Origin: UBA3210 sp963623095
Lineage (GTDB): Bacteria; Bacillota_I; Bacilli_A; RFN20; CAG-449
Direction: 5' to 3'
Length of the DNA stretch: 9,049 nt
Assembly: GCA_963623095.1 (NCBI GenBank)
Contig: CAVFKD010000043.1
Coordinates: 1-9,049 of the forward strand
Shown here: positions 1 to 6,010 of the stretch, in pieces
Position numbering within the stretch: the stretch's first letter is position 1
How the letters are laid out: the number at the start of each line of letters is the position of its first letter
Translations under genes and position numbers: made by a program
Notes under the pieces: generated by a model
Seen by the model: only the letters and a program-made list of their open reading frames with translations
Told to the model about the DNA's origin: nothing
Database searches by the model: none

Positions 1-1015
1 CTTTGACTTTATAATTACCATTAACAATTTCTAATAAACCTTCTTTAACTTGTAAATCTAATTTTTCTTTATAGATATTATTTAAATCTACTTTAATTCC
101 TTCTTTTAATCTTAATCCTAACATTATTTGATAATATTGTTTATCTTCATTGGATAATTTTTCTTCATAGATTCTTCTTTTGCCCTGAATATAATGATCT
201 AAAGATTTAGTATTATCATATCTGATATTATCTATATAACCAGAAGCTCCTATTCCAATACCATAATAATTATTATTTCTCCAATAAACTAAATTATGTT
301 TAGATTCATAACCTTTTTTGGCAAAATTACTTACTTCATATCGTTCAAAACCATGCTTTTTAAGTTCTTGTACAATTAATTGATACATGGAAGAAACAAT
401 ATCTTCATCTTGTTCTTTTATTCCTTTAACGCCAAATATCGTATTATCATTGACACTTAAAGCATAAGAAGAAATATGAGTGATATCTAAAGATACAAAT
501 TTTTCTATATCTAATTTTAATTCATCAATACTTTGAGTAGGTAAACCATAAATTAAATCAACATTAATATCATTAATATTATTTTCTTTTAATAAGGAAA
601 TGACATTTTTAACCATATTTTCATCATGATGTCTTCCTATTAATTTAATTAATCTTGGATTAAAACTTTGTACTCCTAAAGATATTCGATTAACATGATG
701 CTTTTTTAATAATTTTATTTTATTTAAAGTTAAATTCTCTGGATTTGCTTCAAAAGCATAAGAAATATTATTTGTTACATATGGATCTATTATAGAAAGC
801 AAAAACTCTAGTTCATCATCATTTAATGAACTAGGTGTTCCTCCTCCAATATAGATTGAAGTGATATTATTTATATCATATTCTTTTAATTCTTTTTGTA
901 ATTCATTTAAATAAGCAATAACTCTTTTTTGATTATATACTTCTTTGGCAAAATCACAATAAGAACAAATATGTTCACAAAAAGGAATATGAATATATAA
1001 TCCTTTATTCTCCAT
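1..1015 (-). CDS. hemW: HemW, radical SAM heme chaperone (3' end beyond window)
   Basis: About 338 codons are visible; the family is usually near 375-380 residues, so only the last few dozen are missing off the left edge. The N-terminus reads YIHIPFC followed by a CxxxCxxC radical SAM cluster motif (Cys13, Cys17, Cys20). Next come GGGTPS (57-62), EANPENLT (89-96), the signature RISLGVQSF (110-118), GRHHD (127-131) and DLIYGLP (153-159). The cluster motif continues as CDF, without the fourth cysteine seen in true HemN coproporphyrinogen dehydrogenase, so HemW is the better name. HemW proteins bind heme and an iron-sulfur cluster and are thought to deliver heme to target proteins; older annotations call them oxygen-independent coproporphyrinogen III oxidase. 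The ATG at 1015 overlaps the preceding small gene by 11 bases. An in-frame TTG at 1027 has a better-placed AGAGGA just upstream and is an alternative start that adds four residues. Confidence 0.93.
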   Translation of the reverse strand, partial: MENKGLYIHIPFCEHICSYCDFAKEVYNQKRVIAYLNELQKELKEYDINNITSIYIGGGTPSSLNDDELEFLLSIIDPYVTNNISYAFEANPENLTLNKIKLLKKHHVNRISLGVQSFNPRLIKLIGRHHDENMVKNVISLLKENNINDINVDLIYGLPTQSIDELKLDIEKFVSLDITHISSYALSVNDNTIFGVKGIKEQDEDIVSSMYQLIVQELKKHGFERYEVSNFAKKGYESKHNLVYWRNNNYYGIGIGASGYIDNIRYDNTKSLDHYIQGKRRIYEEKLSNEDKQYYQIMLGLRLKEGIKVDLNNIYKEKLDLQVKEGLLEIVNGNYKVK

Positions 1016-1250
1016 CGATGTGTTCAATGTTTTCCTCTTCTTCTTTAATTCTTTCTTCTTCGAGGTTACCAAGTTTTGCTTTTACATTTTCTTCAGCGAC
1101 TTCTTTTTCATCTTTTTGAGGTGCTTCTTCACCTTTTAATCCTGGAATATATTTTCTTAATAAGTAAACAACTAAACCTATAACTAAAGCTCCAATAACA
1201 ACCCATACAATGTTTAAATAAGCTGGGTATGAATCTAATAAATTAATCAT
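1005..1250 (-). CDS. Small single-pass membrane protein with acidic tail
   Basis: An 81-residue protein I do not recognise. It has a short N-terminus, one clear hydrophobic segment (about residues 11-31, VVIGALVIGLVVYLL core) ended by an RK pair, and then a highly charged tail. About 17 of the last 43 residues are Asp or Glu, with scattered lysines, and residues 62-77 could form a short helix or coiled coil. The positive-inside rule suggests the tail is cytoplasmic. There is no signal-peptidase site or lipobox. The gene looks real: AAGGAG (1266-1261) lies 10 bases before its ATG, its start is only 2 bases after the stop of the Fic-like gene, and its end overlaps hemW. The three genes are therefore almost certainly one translationally coupled unit. 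The function is unknown; the shape would suit a membrane anchor or scaffold for a cytoplasmic partner. Confidence 0.8.
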   Translation of the reverse strand: MINLLDSYPAYLNIVWVVIGALVIGLVVYLLRKYIPGLKGEEAPQKDEKEVAEENVKAKLGNLEEERIKEEEENIEHIDGE

Positions 1251-1252
1251 AA

Positions 1253-2674
1253 TTATTCTTCTCCTTTTTTATTTTTAATCGGTGTATAAACAAATTTATT
1301 TTTTACATTTTCTTTTTTATAAAAACCAAGGGACGCTAAATTGTCCATACTGGTTCTTGCCGTTTCATAAGCACACGAAGCATATTCTTTAAATTGATTG
1401 ATCGAATAATATTTTCCTAACGTACAATGATGAGAATAGAATTCGGCTTGTGAACGTCTTAATGTTGGATATAATTCAAGAAGATGACTTGCAACGACTG
1501 ATGCATCTTGTTCATCTAATCCAACTGGCATAACAGGTAAAGATACTTTTTGTTCATATTCAAGTTGGCTTGATGAATTTGTTTTATTTTGATAATAAGC
1601 TTCATCGACTGAATATGGTTTAATATATCTTTCTTTATTAATAATTTCTTCTTCAGTCGAAGAAATATTATTTAATTCATTTGATATCTCTTTAGAAGAT
1701 ATTTCATCAATGAGTGAAGATATGATATTAACTTTTTCATTAATATATGGTAAATAATGATAAATAAAATAAGTTAAATCTAATTGAAGTTCACTTTCTA
1801 ACATCGATGAAGATAGTTTCTTCATTAATGAATCTTCAAGTAAACTTTCAAAATTGATAATAAAAGCTAAATCTTCAATAAAGTCATGTCCTAAAACAAA
1901 CTTAAATAATATTAAAGCTACTTCTTCATTAAAATAATCAAATGGTTTGATATATAAAATATAATAATAAGCGATCAAAGCATTTGTAATATTTAATTCA
2001 TTATTGTTAGAAAGATATTCAAATAATGAATTCATACATTCACCAATACTATCTTTAGGACATCCTTCATAATGTTTACCCATAAAGACATGATCTTTAA
2101 TTTCATCAATATCTTCTTTTCGATAATAAGAATTCATTGATGAATAATCAATTTCAATCCCTCTTAATTTTGTATAAATCAAGCATAGAAGTTGTTGATT
2201 GATTGGAGAACTACTCTTTGATTTAAAATAAATTAATGTATCTAAATATCTTTTTAAAACTAAATATTCTAAAGGCATATTAGGATATGTACCAGAAATT
2301 AAACTGGATAATAAATTGATATCAACATTAATACCATAGATATCTTTTAAAGTAGAAAGAATATTTGTATATGATGTAAAGCTTATTTCACCATATAAAT
2401 CTTTGTTCTTTAAACTTTCCATTTTATATTTTAATTCTAATTTTGATAATCTTTTTTCAAGCGATATTAAAGTATAACTTAATTTAGGAGTAACACATAA
2501 ACTATAAGGAATTTTTTCAATGTTTCTTAAATTAAGTTGATTGAGATAATATGATCGATAGATTTTTATTTCTTCCCAAATAGAATCAACCGAAGTCATA
2601 TTAAGGGCTAATTTTACTTCTTCTTTGGTGCAATAAGCATCTGAAGAAAATCTAATACCGTGATTCTTTTCCAT
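1253..2674 (-). CDS. Degenerate Fic-like protein with C-terminal winged helix
   Basis: A 473-residue soluble protein that looks like a diverged member of the long Firmicutes Fic family. Active Fic enzymes transfer AMP or a related group to protein hydroxyls using HPFxDGNGR. From about residue 188 the Fic core is recognisable: IKDHVFMGKHYEG (192-204), the helix with FEYLSNNNELN (218-228), then ALIAYYYILYIKPFDYFNEE (232-251). Position by position the motif is H to K243, P and F kept, D to Y247, G to F248, N249 kept, G to E250 and R to E251, so catalysis is unlikely. DLTYFIYHYL (299-308) matches the segment after the Fic core in this subfamily. Residues 400-466 resemble a winged helix, with YYSINQFKEYASCAYETARTSMDNLASLGF at its centre. 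A Ser/Thr-rich linker (about 325-380) separates the halves. The start is supported by AAAGGTGA upstream. It is the first gene of an operon with the small membrane protein and hemW. The family call is by pattern recognition; the exact role is unknown. Confidence 0.72.
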   Translation of the reverse strand: MEKNHGIRFSSDAYCTKEEVKLALNMTSVDSIWEEIKIYRSYYLNQLNLRNIEKIPYSLCVTPKLSYTLISLEKRLSKLELKYKMESLKNKDLYGEISFTSYTNILSTLKDIYGINVDINLLSSLISGTYPNMPLEYLVLKRYLDTLIYFKSKSSSPINQQLLCLIYTKLRGIEIDYSSMNSYYRKEDIDEIKDHVFMGKHYEGCPKDSIGECMNSLFEYLSNNNELNITNALIAYYYILYIKPFDYFNEEVALILFKFVLGHDFIEDLAFIINFESLLEDSLMKKLSSSMLESELQLDLTYFIYHYLPYINEKVNIISSLIDEISSKEISNELNNISSTEEEIINKERYIKPYSVDEAYYQNKTNSSSQLEYEQKVSLPVMPVGLDEQDASVVASHLLELYPTLRRSQAEFYSHHCTLGKYYSINQFKEYASCAYETARTSMDNLASLGFYKKENVKNKFVYTPIKNKKGEE

Positions 2675-2690
2675 AATCTCACCTTTTCTT

Positions 2691-2719
2691 ATTTTAACTT
2701 AATTTTTTATTATTAACAA
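2691..2719 (-). promoter_or_regulatory. Candidate sigma-A promoter for the Fic-like/hemW operon
   Basis: The -35 box TTGTTA (2719-2714) and the -10 box TAAAAT (2696-2691) are separated by exactly 17 bases. It lies in the only gap between the upstream terminator and the Fic-like start, where a promoter is expected. The oddity is a very short predicted leader: transcription would start near 2684, about 10 bases before the ATG and at the edge of the AAAGGTGA ribosome binding site. Either the leader is minimal or another AT-rich hexamer is used. Confidence 0.5.
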
Positions 2720-2744
2720 GATAATTACTAATTTTCTACTAATT

Positions 2745-2774
2745 TAAAAAAACACTAAGAATGTTCTTAGTGTT
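2745..2774 (-). terminator. Rho-independent terminator after the glycosyltransferase gene
   Basis: On the minus strand AACACTAAGA pairs perfectly with TCTTAGTGTT (10 bp, arms 2774-2765 and 2760-2751) around a 4-base ACAT loop. It runs straight into a tract of seven T including the last stem bases. The stem begins inside the TAA stop of the glycosyltransferase gene. It separates that two-gene operon from the Fic-like/hemW operon. Confidence 0.85.
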
Positions 2775-4356
2775 ATCTACAAGATAAATAATATAAACAA
2801 GATGAAGAAACAAAGGCAAATATAACGATTAAAAATGTATATTTTAAAGTTTTCATCGACTTTGATTCAAATTCACTTTCAAAGAATGTACCAATAAAAT
2901 AAATTCCTGGAATTAATATTAATGTCATATATCGAAAATCTTGGGTACAAGTAACTGGATGTTTAACTTGGAATATCAAATAAGCAACAATGCATGTTAT
3001 AAATGTAACAAGCATCAAGATATTATTAAATGATTTAATATTCTTAATTAAGCAATAAATAATACAGATTAAAGTAATTAAAATCATTAGAATATTACTA
3101 ACAAGTAACATTACTCCAAACAAATCACCTTGCCAATAAGAATATTCACCAAAGACTGAACATTTAAAGGTATATAACCAAACATTGTAATCTTGATAAT
3201 TATTCGAATTTGGTCTTAAGATACAGAATAATCCATTGCTTAAATTAGCTAAATTAGGAATACCAAATCTTTGCCAATAAGAATAATTTATAACTCCTAA
3301 AGAATTGCTATAAGGATTTAATGAAGGTACATCTAAGGCACTTACACCAAATTTGATATAAGTTCTAATAATAAACCATAAAGCTAAAGGACAAACAATA
3401 CCAATAAAACTAATACCTTGTAAGATTGTCTTTTTATATGTTTTATTCTTAATATCGATTATAAAATCATAAATAAAGATGATTCCTAATGGGATACAGA
3501 CTAATCCTGCGACTAATTTACTCATCGCACCTAAACCTAAAGCAATCGCGCATAATATAATTGAATACCAACTTCTATTTTTATGGAAAACAAATCCATA
3601 ATATAAAGAAATGATCATAAACATAAATGCCATAGAATCATTATTGACCCAACCTGACATAATAAAGAACTGAGGATGTAATGTCATTAATAATAACATG
3701 ATGAATCTAGCGACATTATTTGAAGTTATTTCAAAGATAAGTCTTTTAATAAAATATAAAGTTAAACAACCAATAAATGAAGAAACAATAATAGTCGCGT
3801 TATATAGCGTTGCAACATCTTTAGTTCCTTCAAAAAAGGAATATATATGCATAAATAATGCACTTGTCGCATGGAATAATGGAGGATGATAAAATTGCCA
3901 GTTTACTGAACTTGGTAATTTACCAGTTGAATACAAAATATAAGTATAGGTAAAATGCCCTCCTCCAGAAAGATTTAAACTACCATCAGAATTATACATT
4001 TCAACATCGTGTTGACGAGTGGATGCACCTGTATAAAAAGCATACCCACATCTTAATGTAAATCCAATTATTAATAATAAAACGGCGATTTTATCAATTG
4101 TTAATTCTTTCTTACCATAAAGATAAAAACCTCTTATTAAAGCATATATAATTGGGATAATCATAAATGTTCTAATAGTTTGTAAATTATCATTTGGTAA
4201 ATAAGTAAAATAAGTTAAAAAATCATAACTCAACCAAATAAATATAAATACCATTATCCATTTTATTATCTTTTTAACGACTGGATACTTAATAAAGAAA
4301 GAATTTATTTTTTGAAAGAAAGGATATTTTAAAAGATTATTAGTTAGCTTTTCCAT
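2773..4356 (-). CDS. Polytopic membrane glycosyltransferase, GT39/PMT-ArnT-like
   Basis: A strongly hydrophobic protein of 527 residues from this start, with about eleven predicted membrane segments. After two N-terminal segments, the first large outward loop holds RQHDVE (114-119), which has the acidic pair expected at the active site of GT-C enzymes. It is followed by a glycine-rich GGGHFTYTYI stretch, GKLP, and FYHPPLFH (155-162), the HPPL motif common in bacterial PMT/GT39-like proteins. Members use a polyprenyl-phosphate sugar and add it to a protein, lipid or glycan outside the membrane. The acceptor cannot be told from sequence. The ATG at 4356 is chosen because AGAGGA lies at ideal distance before it; an in-frame ATG at 4374 adds six residues but has only a weak A-rich site. 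With the chosen start the gene overlaps the upstream FAD enzyme gene by 17 bases, so the two are translationally coupled and probably share a glycan pathway. Confidence 0.85.
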   Translation of the reverse strand: MEKLTNNLLKYPFFQKINSFFIKYPVVKKIIKWIMVFIFIWLSYDFLTYFTYLPNDNLQTIRTFMIIPIIYALIRGFYLYGKKELTIDKIAVLLLIIGFTLRCGYAFYTGASTRQHDVEMYNSDGSLNLSGGGHFTYTYILYSTGKLPSSVNWQFYHPPLFHATSALFMHIYSFFEGTKDVATLYNATIIVSSFIGCLTLYFIKRLIFEITSNNVARFIMLLLMTLHPQFFIMSGWVNNDSMAFMFMIISLYYGFVFHKNRSWYSIILCAIALGLGAMSKLVAGLVCIPLGIIFIYDFIIDIKNKTYKKTILQGISFIGIVCPLALWFIIRTYIKFGVSALDVPSLNPYSNSLGVINYSYWQRFGIPNLANLSNGLFCILRPNSNNYQDYNVWLYTFKCSVFGEYSYWQGDLFGVMLLVSNILMILITLICIIYCLIKNIKSFNNILMLVTFITCIVAYLIFQVKHPVTCTQDFRYMTLILIPGIYFIGTFFESEFESKSMKTLKYTFLIVIFAFVSSSCLYYLSCR

Positions 4357-5905
4357 CTTTTTTATCCTCTTCATGATATTCTTTTTCAGTATTTACATTC
4401 CATAAATCATCTTGAGTATAACTATTATCATCTAAAATCATATCCGCGGCAATTAAAGCAGTAACCATGGAATGATCCATGTTGTTATAACGGTGTTGAC
4501 CATTTCTACCAACGCATAATAAGTTATCAAATTTCTTTAAATCAGTTGATACAATATCAAAATCTTTATAACTACCAAAATAAGCAGGATAAGCCTTTTT
4601 AACATTTAATCGACATGCATCAATAACTTCATCTTTAGAAATAATATCAATCTTTTGTAATTCATCTTTGGCAAATTCGATAAAGTCAGAATCAGACATA
4701 TTCCACATTTCATCACCTTCATTGACAAAATATTCTAATCCGATGAAGATAGTATTTTCTAAATCTTTAACCATGTATGGAGACCAGTTATTAAAGATTT
4801 GTAATCTTCCAACTTTAACATCTCTTTCTTGAATATAAATCCAACAATCTGGAACTATATTAGATACTGTTTTTAATTTAGTTTTATTCTCTATTTTTAA
4901 TTTAGGTAATAATAATCCAACCGTGATAAAATCTCGATATAATAAATTTGTTGCAACATCATAAGCTTTTTGATCATAAGAAGAAAATGCATAATATAAA
5001 TCTTTAATAGGCATTGAAGAAATATAATAATCCGCGGAATAGGTATTATCACTTGTTTTTATAGATTTTATATGATGATTTTCATCAACTTCAATATGCT
5101 TTACTTCTTGATTAAAAATAATCTTTCCACCCATTTGGATAATTAAATTAGCCATAGTTTCATATAATTGACCAGGTCCAAATTTAGGATAAGAATATTC
5201 TTCAATTAAAGAAGTTTCTACCTTATTAGAATGAGTTAATTTTTTAAATGGTTTAGATAATATTTCACCAATAGCTTTTGATAAAGATAAACCTTTTACT
5301 CTTTGAGAGCCCCAATCGGCAGAAATTTCTTTTGGTGAAATGCCCCATACTTTAGTTGTATAATCTTCAAAAAACATTTCATATAGAGGTTTACCAAAAC
5401 GATTGATATAAAAGTTTTCTAAGTTAGTTTCTTCTTTTTTATGAATGCAAGAACCTATATATCCCCATCCGGCAACCCAGGTATTTTTTAATCCCATATT
5501 TTTAAATGTTTCAAATTTCATTGAAATAGGATAATCAAAAAACTTTCTTAAAAAGAAGATTCTTGATACTCTTCTTCTAAGTAGCATAACGCGATCTTCT
5601 ATTTCAGGATCTGGTCCATTTAAAGGGTAATTTTTCTTATTATCTAAAATAATATCATCTTTGGCAGGTTTACCTTGCATAGGCATAATTTCATTCCATA
5701 ATGAAACTACTCTTTGATCTTTAGAAAAAAATCTATGGCCCCCGATATCCATTCTATTACCTTTATAATTGTAGGTTCTAGAAATACCTCCAATTTCTGA
5801 ACTTGCTTCAAGAATGATGACTTCTACTTCTTGTCCACTTTTTAATAATTTATAAGCCGCGGTTAACCCAGCTGGACCTGCGCCAATGATTAATACTTTT
5901 TTCAT
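4340..5905 (-). CDS. FAD-dependent amine oxidase/UDP-galactopyranose mutase-like enzyme
   Basis: A complete 521-residue cytoplasmic flavoprotein. The N-terminus is a classic dinucleotide-binding fold: VLIIGAGPAGL with GxGxxG at 8-13, the ribose-binding acid E33, then IGGISRTY (38-45). GGHRFFSK (55-62) marks the COG1232-type family often annotated as NAD(P)/FAD-dependent oxidoreductase or protoporphyrinogen-oxidase-like. YTTKVWGI (182-189), WGSQRVKGLSL (198-208) and the C-terminal FAD-contact region VGRNGQHRYNNMDHS (465-479) support it. Relatives commonly sit among glycosyltransferase genes, and UDP-galactopyranose mutase shares this fold, so a redox or isomerisation step on a nucleotide- or lipid-linked sugar is more likely than heme synthesis. 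That substrate assignment is inference. The start has AGGAG (5918-5914) eight bases upstream. The acidic, lysine-rich C-terminus (about 497-521) is encoded where the glycosyltransferase gene begins. Confidence 0.87.
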   Translation of the reverse strand: MKKVLIIGAGPAGLTAAYKLLKSGQEVEVIILEASSEIGGISRTYNYKGNRMDIGGHRFFSKDQRVVSLWNEIMPMQGKPAKDDIILDNKKNYPLNGPDPEIEDRVMLLRRRVSRIFFLRKFFDYPISMKFETFKNMGLKNTWVAGWGYIGSCIHKKEETNLENFYINRFGKPLYEMFFEDYTTKVWGISPKEISADWGSQRVKGLSLSKAIGEILSKPFKKLTHSNKVETSLIEEYSYPKFGPGQLYETMANLIIQMGGKIIFNQEVKHIEVDENHHIKSIKTSDNTYSADYYISSMPIKDLYYAFSSYDQKAYDVATNLLYRDFITVGLLLPKLKIENKTKLKTVSNIVPDCWIYIQERDVKVGRLQIFNNWSPYMVKDLENTIFIGLEYFVNEGDEMWNMSDSDFIEFAKDELQKIDIISKDEVIDACRLNVKKAYPAYFGSYKDFDIVSTDLKKFDNLLCVGRNGQHRYNNMDHSMVTALIAADMILDDNSYTQDDLWNVNTEKEYHEEDKKDGKAN

Positions 5906-5913
5906 AAGGTAAA

Positions 5914-5918
5914 CTCCT
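5914..5918 (-). promoter_or_regulatory. Ribosome binding site of the FAD enzyme gene
   Basis: AGGAG on the minus strand, 8 bases before the ATG at 5905. It is the most canonical Shine-Dalgarno site in the window and fixes the start of this gene. Confidence 0.8.
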
Positions 5919-5921
5919 AAA

Positions 5922-5937
5922 AAACTATATTTAGTTT
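5922..5937. repeat. Palindrome near the -10 of the FAD operon
   Basis: AAACTA and TAGTTT form a perfect 6-bp inverted repeat around a 4-base TATT centre. It shares the outer AAAC...GTTT bases with a second palindrome about 30 bases upstream and overlaps the probable -10 and transcription start. It may be an operator half of a pair; in such AT-rich DNA chance is a real alternative. Confidence 0.35.
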
Positions 5938-5961
5938 ATCACTTGAACAAAATATAAACAA
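5933..5961 (-). promoter_or_regulatory. Candidate promoter for the FAD enzyme/glycosyltransferase operon
   Basis: The -35 box TTGTTT (5961-5956) and -10 box TAAACT (5938-5933) are 17 bases apart. This gives a predicted leader of about 20 bases that holds the AGGAG site, a better geometry than the nearby TTGTTC/TATAGT pair (5950-5924), whose spacing is only 15. A promoter is expected here because a strong terminator closes lepA immediately upstream. The hexamers are only moderate matches, so the exact boxes are uncertain. Confidence 0.4.
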
Positions 5962-5969
5962 GTTTATAT
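5952..5969. repeat. Perfect palindrome overlapping the -35 of the FAD operon
   Basis: ATATAAAC and GTTTATAT form a perfect 8-bp inverted repeat with a 2-base AA centre. It is too tight to be a good RNA hairpin but suits a dimeric DNA-binding protein. It covers the proposed -35 box, the usual place for a repressor operator. Confidence 0.4.
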
Positions 5970-5979
5970 ATTTTAAGGC

Positions 5980-6010
5980 AAAAGAAAAATAGACCAATGG
6001 TCTATTCTTC
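5980..6010 (-). terminator. Rho-independent terminator at the end of lepA
   Basis: On the minus strand GAAGAATAGACC (6010-5999) pairs with GGTCTATTTTTC (5995-5984), a 12-bp stem with one G-U pair and a 3-base ATT loop. TTTT follows. The lepA TAG stop lies inside the 5' arm, so the terminator starts within the coding sequence. It should isolate lepA from the FAD enzyme operon. Confidence 0.75.

Noticed and set aside
1..1015. HemN, oxygen-independent coproporphyrinogen III dehydrogenase
   Set aside because: The cluster motif lacks the additional cysteine of HemN, and the start, length and position near lepA fit HemW.
1253..2674. DnaD/DnaB-type replication initiation protein as the identity of the 473-residue gene
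   Set aside because: The helical, Lys/Glu-rich look and the terminal helix-turn-helix suggested it, but the ALIAYYYILYIKPF core, DLTYF segment and winged helix fit the Fic family better and no DnaD motif is seen.
3698..3889. Open frame of 63 codons on the plus strand
   Set aside because: It lies wholly antisense inside the glycosyltransferase gene, has no family resemblance and no independent support; it is a shadow frame.
4340..5905. Protoporphyrinogen oxidase (HemY) for the flavoprotein
   Set aside because: The fold is shared, but GGHRFFSK and the overlap with a glycosyltransferase fit the sugar-associated branch; no other heme-synthesis gene is present.
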